Positions 54,776-64,000 of a stretch of DNA of 64,000 nt are shown here, one piece after another (the first letter of the stretch is position 1; each line of letters begins with the position of its first letter). The notes beneath the pieces were generated by a model. It was not told the DNA's origin. It made no database searches and saw only the letters and a program-made list of their open reading frames with translations. Both the position numbers and the translations under genes were made by a program. Source of the stretch: Aquila chrysaetos chrysaetos. Taxonomy: Eukaryota > Chordata > Aves > Accipitriformes > Accipitridae. The stretch covers positions 1-64,000 of the forward strand of contig NC_044004.1 in NCBI RefSeq assembly GCF_900496995.4, read 5' to 3'.

Positions 54776-55081
54776 GCTGGAATGCTGGCATGGGCTGTGT
54801 GTGTTCTGGCTGTGTGTCTCCCTGTGCGCCGGCTGCGTGTCCCCCGCCGTCGTGTCCCGTGGCTGGGCGTCCGCGTCTGATGGGATGGGGGGGGGGGGGG
54901 GTGTCCCGTGGGTGCGCCTGTGCAGGACCAGCACGTGTCTCCAGGGCTGGAGATGCCCCAGCCTGCCGGCTCCTGTGCTGGGTCTGACCCCCGACTCCAT
55001 GTCCCAGTACATCTCCATGTCCCCAGGCCACCTCCATGTCCCAGCCCATCTCCATGTCCCAGCCATGTGGCAGGTACACCC

Positions 55082-55590
55082 TGCTATGGATGCACGACTA
55101 ACCGAATCCAACAGGTGTTAAAACTCAGATTTATTCTTCAGCAAAAGTTAGTTAGAAGTCCGGTAACATGTTGTAAAGCCACCGGCTCAATGATGTAAAG
55201 AGAATTAATACTACACGGCCGACTTAAGAATCCCCAAGATTGAAAGCGATGGCTCAAAACGCGCGTATCGCTCCCCTAAAAGCTGAGGGCTCTCTCCCTC
55301 GAGGAGTTACCTCGGGCGATGGAGGGGGAGTCCCCGACTGCAGACCCGCTGCTCCCAGGAGGGCTGGTTCCAACGTGTCCTCCGGCGGGACCCTGTTTAT
55401 ACCCCTGTCGAATCTGACCGGTGGTCATTTAATCCTATCGGCTAGGAGGGTCACCTCGTTGTACCTGGCGCATCTCCACTGGCCAGTTCCAATTTCAGCC
55501 CGCGGCCTCCAGGGTTTCCTTCCCCTTCTCCCTTCCTGGAGAAGTTTCGTTTCCTGCTGGCAGGAGGGGGGGGCGGGATGTACTGCCACA
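55082..55590 (-). mobile_element. Solo LTR, minus orientation
   Basis: The reverse complement of the LTR at 43904-44436, ending on the plus strand with 'gtactgccaca'. It sits at the same flank position, after 'catgtggcaggtacaccc', where P1, P4 and P5 have the same LTR in plus orientation. Just before it remain the first 15 or so bases of a plus-oriented copy. Confidence 0.75.
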
Positions 55591-55610
55591 CCAACGTGTT
55601 ACGGACTTGT

Positions 55611-56023
55611 CTAGCTGGGTGCTGGACGTTCTGTCCAGAAGGATACTGTGAGAGACGTATCAAAAGCTTTGCTAAAATCCCAAAACCCCACATCTACTGC
55701 CCTCCTTTGGTCAACTCGATAGGTGACCTTGTCGTAACAGGAAACTAAGTTGGTTAAGCGGGACTTGCCTCGTGTGAAGCAGTGCTGGCTCTGACCAGCG
55801 ACTGCATTGTCTCTCAAGTGGTTTTCAAGCACTCCCAGAATAACTTTCTCCATCGTTTTACCGGGCACTGAAGTGAGACCGACAGGCTGTAATTAGCAGG
55901 GTCTTCCTTCTTACTCTTCTTGAAAATCGGGACAACGTTCGCCAGCTTCCAGCCAGCCACGACCTCTCCAGGCTCCCAAGACTGTTGAAAAATAATGGGA
56001 GAGAGGTCCTGCAATAACACCAA
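55611..56023 (-). mobile_element. CR1 fragment, reverse transcriptase
   Basis: Minus strand: DLSPIIFQQSWEPGEVVAGW and ANVVPIFKKSKKEDPANYSL, then KTMEKVILGVLENHLRDN, SRLTNLVSCYDKVT and WDFSKAFDT, in two frames. Truncated at both ends. Confidence 0.85.
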
Positions 56024-56746
56024 GAGGTGTCGTCATGATATCGTGACGTTATATGACAACATCAGGGAGCGGGGACTGTCGCGCTAGAGTCTGTCCCCAT
56101 CCCTTATCCATCGGTGACGGCAGCAGGCAGCTCCAGGCAGGCTTGAAGGCAGGGAGAAGCCCCGGGTGGATAACCGAGGGGCAGCCTCTCCCTCTGAGGT
56201 CCCTGGCAGAGTCACGGCATTTCACGGCATTTCAGGAAGACGATGAGGCCGGCACGAGGACCTGCATGCGCATCCCCGCCAAACGCTCCGGCTCTGCCAG
56301 CAGATGTGGGAGTTACGGCCAGAGATGGCTCCTGTCAGCAGGAGATCCCCAGGGCTTTTCCCAGACTGGGCACAGCTCCTGTTCGGGCAGTGTCCCTCTG
56401 CCCGTCGGGGAGCAGAAAACCCCCAAGGCATTCAAGATCAGCTTTGCAGCAGCAGGCAGGAGCCCAGGCTCCAGGCGGGAGCTCTCGCTCCAGGCTCCAG
56501 ACCCAAACCAGGGCACAAAACAGAGAACAAATGATGGCAAAGAGTGGACAATTCCTTCAAAACCGGGTGGTGCCGCACGAGAGGATGCTCCGGGGACACC
56601 CGTCACCCCGTGCTTCTCTCTGCCTGCGGGCTTTGCCTAAACCTCCCCTGCACCCACCTCTGGCCCAGCCAGTCCAGCCTGACTCGGCCCGCTTTCTGAC
56701 GAGGAGCTGGAGGGGAAAACCTGGTTCTGGGGCTCTGCCGGGAAGA
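56024..56746. other. Unrecognised segment
   Basis: Mixed composition, no repeat of other window sequence. Open frames exist on both strands but none has recognised homology. Confidence 0.4.
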
Positions 56747-57825
56747 TCACCCGCACCCCACTGCACCCCTGCACTCGGCCATCCATCCGTCTGTCTGTCC
56801 ACCCACCCACCTGTCCGTCCTTTCCTTCCTTCCACCGGGTACGTTTCCAGTTCCAATCTGATCTCATCCAGCCTAGTCCCATCTAATCTAACCCAGCCCA
56901 GCCTCGGGCAGGTGTCTCACCCTGCTCCCCAAGGCCAAAGCCAAGCAGCAGCACCTCCTTGCCCAGGGGACCCTGCACCCCAATGCAGGGTGCCGTGGCC
57001 TGGGGGTGCCTCCGTGCCACCCCGGCTGTTGTGAGGCGGGGCTGGTTTGGGGCTGGGGAGGCGATTTCATGCCGCTCGGAGCAGGGATGCTCCCGCCTGG
57101 TGCCCGGGGCTGGCACGGGGCTGCCCGGTGCTGCTCCTCCTCCCTCACCCTCTCTCGGCCGGCTGCCCCCCGCCATGAGCACCCCATCGCCCCGGCTCGG
57201 CACAGGGGGTCCCGTCTGCACGCTGAGCGCAGGCACCGAGGAAATGCCTCAAGGGCAGGCTACGTGCCCCCTCCCAGCCTGCCACAGCTGGACCCGGGAC
57301 AGCTCGGGGGGTCCCCGGGGGGGTCCCACGGACGCGAGGTCACTCCACCGGTGCCGACAGCCCCAGCTCCTCCCTGGAGCCCCGGCACCAAAAGCCGGTC
57401 CTTCCCGCCTGCGGGATGCAGGAGCCGTGCGCTCCCTGCTGCCCCATGGGGAAACTGAGGCACGGGCCGAGTATCTGCGGATCACCAAGGGAGGGTACGA
57501 GAGCGACAGGGACTGAGGGCAGCTCTTGCTGGTCCCCTCTGTCACCCACCGCTCTGGTTCCCAGGAGGTTTCCCACTAAACCTCTCTGCCCACCCTTTCT
57601 GGGACCTTTCTCCCCATCCCTGTGGGGTCACGGGTGCCCGGGGGGAAAGCCCGGGACCACGTGTGCTGTCCCAGGGTCTGTGCTGCACGGGGTCCGGCGA
57701 TGGCAATGCTGCTGTCCCCGTGCGTTTGTGTCCCCCCCCGCTGATGAGGTGTGTCCCAGTACAGCAGCGGGGTGTCCGCAGCCTGGCTCACCACATCCCC
57801 AGGAGCCCCCCCGTCCCCTGCCCTG
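56747..57825. repeat. Segmental duplication, second copy
   Basis: Near-identical to 17606-18690. At 57825 it continues into unique sequence, whereas the other copy continues into the RNF145-like intron-1 minisatellite, so this copy is not simply part of a longer block. Confidence 0.85.
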
Positions 57826-60499
57826 ACTGGCGGCAGGGATCGGTGCTCAGCCCGGGGCTCAGTCAGGAACCGTCCTCAGCGATGAACTGACACAGGACGA
57901 GGCTTTGCAGACCATTCCGGCTGTTTTGGCCATGGGTGCTGCGACAGGAGCACGAAGATGCTCCTGGTCGGCACGTTTAAACGCTCCCAGATGCACAGGC
58001 GGTAATGATGCTCGGGAATTCGGCACCAGCCTCTCCTCTCGGCACCTCGGAGGAGAGCGAGTGCCGCCGGCCACGCCAGCGGCAGCAGGTTTGGGGCTGG
58101 GAGGGGGGGAGATCCCCACTGTTGGTACTGGGGCTTTGCAGCTGTGCCAGCTGCGTGTCCCCCTCTCGCTGTGGCATCTCTCCAGCGAGGGATTTGGCTG
58201 GACCCTCTCCCGGAGTCTCCTGGGTTCCTCGCTCTGCTCCTGCCAATGCACCACGGCACGTCCCACGCCGAGGACGTGCAGACCCCGCGGACGCGCTGCC
58301 TGCAGGCAGAGCGGGGGGCAGAGGGAGCAGGCAGGAGCTGGATGCCGAGCAGATGGATGCCTATGGCAGGGGGGGAACTGGTCTTCCAGCCCCCCTGTGC
58401 CACCCAACCAGGGGGAGGGCAAAATGGGGTTGTCCCCTGGCACCCCAGCAGGATGGCCGGGACCCCTATGGAGCCGTGGGGGCTCTTGGGGGTCCCTCTG
58501 CAAAGCCCCCCCCCCGGGCTACGGCAGGACCGGCACATCTGCAGCCCTCCGGCTGCATCCAGCTCCCTCCTCTTGCCCCCCAGCCGGGGGTGCTGCCAGC
58601 CCGGCTCCACAGACGCAGGGCTGGGGAGCTGAGAGCCCGTCCCGTCCCCGTCCCCGTCCCCAGCCCAGTGCCCAGTTTTGGGGTGCCTGTGCCCTCTTTT
58701 TCAGCAGGACCGGGAACCTCGGCCCCCCTGATGCTGGCGGAGCGGAGCATCCCACCAGAGGCTGCTTTCCGACCAGCTCCCGGGGGGACCGGGCTGCCTC
58801 ACGAGCACCGCCTGCGGGATCCGTCCACTGTCTCGGCAAACTCAGCCCCAAGTCAAACCAGGGGAGAAGTCCCTCTCCTCCGGAGCCACCAGCCCCATTA
58901 AACGAGCAATTAGCGCCGCTCAGGATGTCACCACGCGGCTGACAGGCAATTCCCAGAGACAAGCGGGCTCCGCCGACTGTCCCCGAGGAGCTGTACAGAC
59001 GCATATGCAGGGGAAGAAGGAATTTAGGAAACGGCCTTGTGATTATTCCTCGAGCTGATTTATTAACTCCGAGGTCTGACTTCTCGCTCAGGTCCCCTGG
59101 GGACACACGGTGCACAGAGAAGCCCAGGCTGCATGCCTGCCGAGCGAGCGGCTCCCTTCGCCCCAGGCCGGGGTAAAGCAAAACCCAGGAGAAACGGGAC
59201 AGGTTTGAGGTGGAAACCCAGCAGGAAGCGGGACTTGGGGTGCTGCTGCTGGGAAGGTCTGTCCCAGTCCCATCCTTTTCCCCAGGGAGAAAAGGAAGGA
59301 GGGGGAAGAGATGAAGCCGAAGCGGGGGGGCGGGGGGGGGTGCCCTGTTGCTGCCTCTAAGGGCAAAATTCAAGCCAGAAAAGGCCCAGCCTGACCCAGC
59401 AGGGAAGTGCCAAACTGGGTGTTGCACCTCAAACCATCCTGCACTGAACTGGGAGGAGAAGAGCCCCGTGACAGGGCACACACCCCCTCTGGCAGCACGG
59501 GCTGTGCCCGCAGCTCTGCTTCCCGGTGTAGCAGGGCGAAAAATCAGCTTCACCCGTAGGAGGTGTACCGATAAAAGGGTTTGGGGGGGGACGGGCTGCA
59601 GGGTTTGGAGGGTGTCCTCCCTGGGATACCAGACGCCCGCAGCAGCACTGGCGAGGGGAAGCCAGGAGAGGACGATGGCAGGACCGGCCTGGCTCATGCC
59701 TGGTACGTCCCCGTGCCATGGCAGCAGCTCCACGCCGGGACCCTGTGCGCCTTCAGCTCCCGCCCTGCTTCCTAAATTTAGGATTAAAGATCAGCTCCGA
59801 GTTTTCAAAGCACTCACAGTACCCAGCCATGGGCACCCACATGCAAAAGCAGTCTGGGGTCTCCCTGTGGCAGTCTGGGGTCTCTGGGGTCCCCTGTGCA
59901 CGGGGACAGCCAAGGACAGCCTGCCCACCCCTTCCCAGCTGCACCCTGCTGCTCAATCCGGGGGCCTGGGGGAACCTTTCCCCCCCCCGGCAGGGGGGCT
60001 TTGCCATCCCTGACCTCTCCAGTGCACCCCAAGGCCAGAGGAGCATCCGTCCCCCACAATTTGGCAGCCCTGGCCCCGCACTGCCCCGGGGAGGGGGAGG
60101 AGGGGGCTGTGCCAAACCAGCCACAACCTCTCTGTGCGGATGGGACCTGCCTTGGGACCCCCCAGTTCGTCCCCCCACAGCGGCGCCGGCCGGCCCCTGA
60201 GACCCGGAGGGATGGGGCTCACAGGGACCCCATCCTCGAGGTCCCCACTGATCCCAGCCGATGCTGGGGGGTACCCCCCAGCCCCAGCCCCAGCCCCAGC
60301 CGACCCCCAGAACTCCAGATATTCCCATGGGGTCCCCCCCATTCCCAGAGGACCCCCGCTTGAGCCACATTACCCCAGCCAACCCCAGAGGGCCCCATCT
60401 GGTCCCGGAGGACCCCAGCTGATCCCAAGGGATCTCAGGCGACCCCCTGAGGGTCCCGGACAATCCTTGAGGCCCCCATTTGACCCCTCTGGGGGCAGG
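57826..60499. other. GC-rich intergenic DNA, no gene supported
   Basis: Unique GC-rich sequence with long open frames on both strands (the longest, 58519-59733 minus, is 404 codons) but no domain, splice pattern or codon evidence I trust. Short cytosine-rich repeats ('agccccagccccagccccag') lie at 60280-60300. Confidence 0.45.
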
Positions 60500-61088
60500 G
60501 GACCCCAGGCCCCCCCCCTCCCCGATTCCCCAACCAAAATGGCGGCCAGAGCCTGCCCTCACCGCCTGCCCTCACCCAAGATGGCTGACGCGGGGCTGGG
60601 CGGGAGCGACGTCACCGCAGAGCAGCGCCCCCCCTCCCCAAGATGGCCGCGCGCACTCCCCGCCGCCGGCGCGTTGCCCTTAGCCAAGGTGGCGGAAGGC
60701 CTAGTGGAGGAAACGGCGCCGCGCCCTCTCCTAAGATGGCGGGCGCAGCGTCAGCGCACCGCCCCGGCGCCAGGCCTCACCGCTGCGCGCTGGGCGTAGG
60801 GGCGGGGCGGGAGAAAGCGAAAGTGGCGGAGGGACCGGGTCGGCCGCGGCGGCGGGAGCGGGAGAAGCGGGAGAGGGGAGAAGCGGGAGAGGGAGCTCCC
60901 GGCGGGAGGCGGCCGGGCCCCGGCGAGAGGCAGACGGGCCCCTGCTGGGCGCGGGACGCGCGCCCCCTGCCGGGCCGGAGGAGCCGGCCGGGGCGGCGTC
61001 GGGGGTCCCCCCTGTCCCCCCGGGCGGGGCTGCGGGACGCGGGGACCCCCCCCCAACCCCGGACCCCCTTCCCCGACCCCCCCCGGCC
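60500..61088 (+). promoter_or_regulatory. CpG-island promoter with YY1-type motif cluster
   Basis: The 300 bp before the RNF145-like coding start region hold at least five AAnATGGCnGC-type motifs: 60537-60547, 60577-60587, 60639-60650, 60684-60696 (AAGGTGGCGG) and 60731-60744, with another AAAGTGGCGG near 60818. These match the YY1 core CAAnATGGCnGC. A CRE-like GCGACGTCACC lies at 60606-60616. There is no TATA box. This fits a housekeeping-type promoter. The start site is probably between 60740 and 61000. Confidence 0.7.
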
Positions 61089-61258
61089 ATGGCGCGGCTG
61101 GAGGCGGTGGCCAACGTGGCGCTGCGGGTGCCGGGGCTGGCGCTGCTGGACCTGCTGTACCGCTGGGACGCGGCGGCCCTCGGCGACCTGCTGCGGCCCC
61201 GCCGCGGGGACCCCCCCCCTGCTCCGGCCCCCCGCCCTACGGGGCGCCTACTGCCTGG
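61089..61258 (+). CDS. RNF145L: RNF145-like exon 1
   Basis: Starts at ATG 61089 ('ccggccatggcgcgg'). Encodes MARLEAVANVALRVPGLALL to DLLRPRRGD, then after the C-run at 61211-61219 the conserved end LLRPPALRGAYCLG in the next frame. The donor gtgagg is at 61259. The frame is only continuous if one C of the run is removed. Confidence 0.82.
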
Positions 61259-64000
61259 GTGAGGGCTGCGGCGGGACTGGGGGGAGAGGGGGGGGCGGCC
61301 ACCCTGGGGACACGGCGGGGGCAGCCCGAGGGTGGACAGGCTGGGGACGGGGGGGACACCCCGAGGGTGGACACGTTGGGGGAAACGGGGACACCCCAAG
61401 GATGACCAGGCTGGGGACACGGGGACACCCTGGGGTGGCCAGGCTGGGGACACGGGGGGAAACCCCAGGGGACAGACAGGCTGGGGACACGGGTGACACC
61501 CCAGGGGTGGACAGTCTGGGGACACAAGGGGACGCCCCAAGGGATGACCAAGCTGGGGACATGCAGAGGCTGGACAGGTTGGGGACATGGTGGAGACACG
61601 CCGAGGGATGGAGAGGTTGGGGACATCCCGAGGGATGGACAGGTTGGAGACACAAGGGGACACCCCAGGGGACAGACAGGCTGGGGACATGAGGGGACAT
61701 CCCAGGGGTGGACAGTCTGGGGACACGGGGGGTCACCCCAAGGGACGGACAGGCTGGGGACACGGGGGACACCCCAGGGGACAGACAGGCTGGGGACATG
61801 GGTGACACCCCAGGGGTGGACAGTCTAGGGACACAAGGGGACACCCCAAGGGATGACCAAGCTGGGGACAGGGAGGGACACCCCAGGAATGACCAGGCTG
61901 CGGACACAGGGGTCACCCCAAGGGATGACCAGGCTGGGGACATGCAGAGGCTGGACAGGTTGGGGACATGGTGGAGACACCCCGAGGGATGGACAGGTTG
62001 GGGACACAAGGGGACACCCCAGGGGACAGACAGGCTGGGAACATGAGTGGACATCCCAGGGGTGGACAGTCTGGGGACACAGGGGGACACCCCAAGGGAC
62101 GGACAGTCTGGGGACACGGGTGACACCCCAGGGGTGGACAGTCTAGGGACACAAGGGGACACCCCAAGGGATGACCAAGCTGGGGACATGCAGAGGCTGG
62201 ACAGGTTGGGGACATGGTGGAGACACGCCGAGGGATGGACAGGTTGGGGACATCCCGAGGGATGGACACATTGGGGACACAAGGGGACACCCAGGCCCTG
62301 GCCAGGCTGGGGACATGAGGGGACATCCCAGGGGATGGCCGTGTTTGGGGACAACCCAAGGGCTGGCCGTGCCTGGGATCTCGCCGCACCAGCCCCTGCG
62401 GACACCCGCTGGGTGTGGGGCTGTCCCCAGCACCGGCGGACACTGCGTCCCCAACGTTGTGCCCCCCGGCACCGTGTGTCCCCTGGCAGCGGGGACAGCT
62501 GTGGACCCCGGAGGTGTCCCTCTCGCAGTCCCCATCCTGCCCATGCCACCCCGGCGCTGCGCGCGGTGACGGCCGTGTCACCGGCGGGGGCTGCCTGGCT
62601 GGAGGGGGGGGCTCGGCCGGGCAGGGAGGCTCAGTGGGTCCGTCTCACCCCGCTGTCCCCCCCCATCTCCGCAGGCCACTTGCTGTGCCTGGTGGTGCTG
62701 ATGCTGCCGGTGCGGTCCCTGGTGAAGCTCTGCCTCCACCTCCTCACTGCGCTGCTGCTCGGCGCGGGGCACACGGTGGCCGGGTGAGTCCGGGGGGCTC
62801 GGGGGGTGGCCGTGCCGGGGCACGGCGGAGGGGGGGCCGGGGGCTGAGCCTCCCTCCCCGCAGGGACTACGTCCGCCGCGAGCTGGAGTATGGCTTCCAG
62901 GGCGCCGTGTACAGCGACCCCGCGGCGCTCGGCCGCTTCGCCACCGCCCTCGCAGGTGAGCCGGGGGGGGTCCCAGCCCCCCGAGACGTCCCCTGTCAGG
63001 GGACGGGAGGTGGCACTGGGCAGGGTGAGGGTCTCCTGCGCTGACCCGGCTGCGGGAGCCGTCACCCGAGGGACGGCGTGGTGGGTGACGATGGCATGGC
63101 TGAGCCGGATGGTCCGCGCCGCGTGGCGTGGAGCAGGGGGGATAGACGTGAGCCCTGGGGGGTTTCCGCTGCCCCCACCACCCCTGGGGCTCGCAGGGGA
63201 AGGGGCTGGGTGGTCTCGGGGTGCTGCTTGTGGCGGGGCGAGGGCAGCAGCAGGGTTTGCCGTGGGGCAGGGCTGCCTGCAAGGCGTCCCCCCCCGGCCA
63301 GCGCCTGCCCCCAGCCCCCCATCTCCTGCGGCGGGTGCCGGTGCAAAGTGGCAGTGCTGGGGGAGCCAGGGAGGGGGCACGGGGGTCCCACATACTCCCG
63401 CATGCCCAGGCGTCCCCGTCCCCTCCGCAGGCCAGCTCTGCCTGTGCGTCCTCTGCTCCCTCCTGATGAGGAGCAGGCAGCCCTGGCTGTTCGGCGCCCC
63501 GCTGCTGCCGGTGCTGGCTCGCCTCTGCGGCCTCCCCCTCCACGCCCTGCCCGTCCTCGACACCTTTGCCGCCATCCTCACTGCCCTGGAGGTGCTTTAC
63601 GTCCTCGGCTCCCACGTCCTCGTCCCCTTCCAGCTGGCCGCCGCCGCCTGCCGGGAGGTCGTGCAGGTGAGCGGGGTGGGGGGCTGTGGGGTGGAGGGTC
63701 CCATGCTGAGCCCGGCTTGATGCTGGGTCAGCTGCAGGGCTGTCCCCTCGCACAGCCGGGCCCACCCCGTACCCTCCTTGGCCCCAACGTGTGGGGCGGG
63801 ATGGGGGGCAGCTCCGCTGAGCATCCCGTCCCCGCAGGCGCTGGAGGTGTACCGGCTGGTCGCGCTGGGGGTGTCCCTCTGGAGCCAGCTGGCCATCCCG
63901 CTCCTCTTCCTCGTCTTCTGGCTGGTGCTCTTCTCCCTCCGGCTCTCCTCCTTCCTCACCTCCTCCAGCAGTCCCCTGGCCCAGCAGGGCCTCCTCTTCG
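61089..64000 (+). CDS. RNF145L: RNF145-like membrane E3 ligase, first five exons
   Basis: Multi-exon plus-strand gene running off the window. Exons: 61089-61258, 62675-62783, 62864-62955, 63431-63666, 63838-64000+. All have GT/AG ends and matching phases. The product begins MARLEAVANVALRVPGLALL and continues LLDLLYRWD, then several hydrophobic membrane segments: HLLCLVVLMLPVRSLVKLCL, GQLCLCVLCSLLMRSRQPWL, FLVFWLVLFSLRLSSF. The N-terminus and the YVRRELEY, LEVLYVLGSHVLVP and SLWSQLAIPLLF blocks match RNF145, an ER multi-pass RING E3 ligase of the TRC8 family with roles in sterol sensing and HMG-CoA reductase degradation. The RING domain lies beyond the window. Exon 1 has a run of nine Cs where eight would keep the frame. 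High GC suggests a microchromosomal paralogue of RNF145. Confidence 0.88.
61300..62340. repeat. Minisatellite in RNF145-like intron 1
   Basis: Tandem units of about 40-50 bp with 'ggatggacaggctggggaca' and 'gggacaccccaggg'. Higher-order blocks recur (for example 61560-61640, 61940-62010 and 62190-62260). It also occurs at 18691-19240. The long open frames on both strands are repeat artefacts. Confidence 0.9.
62675..62783 (+). CDS. RNF145L: RNF145-like exon 2
   Basis: 109 bp, completing Gly and reading HLLCLVVLMLPVRSLVKLCL to LLLGAGHTVA plus two bases. One hydrophobic membrane segment. Acceptor ccatctccgcag, donor gtgagt. Confidence 0.9.
62864..62955 (+). CDS. RNF145L: RNF145-like exon 3
   Basis: 92 bp: DYVRRELEYGFQGAVYSDPA to ALGRFATALA plus one base. 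The YVRxELE block is conserved in RNF145. Acceptor ctccccgcag, donor gtgagc. Confidence 0.9.
63431..63666 (+). CDS. RNF145L: RNF145-like exon 4
   Basis: 236 bp: GQLCLCVLCSLLMRSRQPWL, then LPVLARLCGLPLHALPVLDT, LTALEVLYVLGSHVLVPFQL and ending AACREVVQ. Two hydrophobic segments. Acceptor ccctccgcag, donor gtgagc. Confidence 0.92.
63667..63822 (+). repeat. Intron 4 module shared with protamine-like 3' UTRs
   Basis: Most of intron 4 (63667-63837) is nearly identical to 54566-54719 and 4695-4850. Only the last 15 bp, with the acceptor 'cccgtccccgcag', is not shared. Confidence 0.88.
63838..64000 (+). CDS. RNF145L: RNF145-like exon 5, cut by window end
   Basis: Reads ALEVYRLVALGVSLWSQLAI, then PLLFLVFWLVLFSLRLSSFL and PLAQQGLLF to the last base. 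Open throughout. Confidence 0.92.

Noticed and set aside
58519-59733. 404-codon minus-strand frame
   Set aside because: GC-rich DNA with few stops. No recognised domain, codon bias or splice signals, and competing frames on the other strand.

Overview
The window looks like avian nuclear DNA. It holds several CR1 LINEs, several families of endogenous retroviruses (ERVs), a multi-exon TRIM36 and a multi-exon RNF145-like gene. Base composition is sharply mosaic. Very GC-rich, minisatellite-filled, microchromosome-like DNA lies at about 1-5.2, 13.5-19.5, 40-44 and 53-64 kb. AT-rich blocks lie at about 9.3-13.4 and 20-39.6 kb. The species cannot be told from sequence alone.

The most striking content is a family of short, intronless, arginine-rich genes that look like protamines (sperm nuclear basic proteins). 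Three copies are intact: 41545-41721 and 43321-43497, with identical coding sequence, and 54375-54554. Each has a TATA box 76-77 bp before the ATG and an AATAAA about 100-215 bp after the stop. Four more copies are decayed: 1791 (stop after 13 codons), 4507 (2-bp deletion), 14515 (frameshifted into a repeat) and 17051-17100 (only the 3' end remains). A 42-bp minisatellite lies between or upstream of most copies. An 81-bp tandem repeat abuts the TATA box of the two 'MARSRHSRS' copies. One solo LTR insertion is shared at three paralogous positions.

Region by region: 1-5.2 kb, protamine-like copies and 42-bp arrays. 5.2-13.1 kb, nested ERV remnants in both orientations around a CpG island. 13.5-17.5 kb, another decayed protamine-like block. 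17.6-19.5 kb, a duplicate of sequence at 56.7-57.8 kb plus RNF145-like intron 1. 20.5-29.8 kb on the minus strand, eight intact TRIM36 exons lacking the 5' RING exons. 33.6-39.4 kb, a minus-strand gammaretrovirus-like ERV with an inverted second copy of its leader and primer-binding site (PBS). 40-44 kb, two tandem intact protamine-like genes. 43.9-47 kb, ERV pieces with a tRNA-Ser-type PBS. 47.3-51.9 kb, a nearly full-length CR1. 52-53.6 kb, an inverted CR1 piece. 54.3-54.8 kb, the third intact protamine-like gene. 60.5-64 kb, the CpG-island promoter and first five exons of an RNF145-like gene that runs off the window.

The protamine-like genes, the minisatellites and the RNF145-like gene are linked by history. 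Two protamine-like 3' regions carry a module also found in RNF145-like intron 4, and intron 1 of that gene is duplicated at 18.7-19.5 kb. TRIM36 has a reported role in haploid male germ cells in mammals, so its position beside protamine-like genes is suggestive, but no functional link is shown here.
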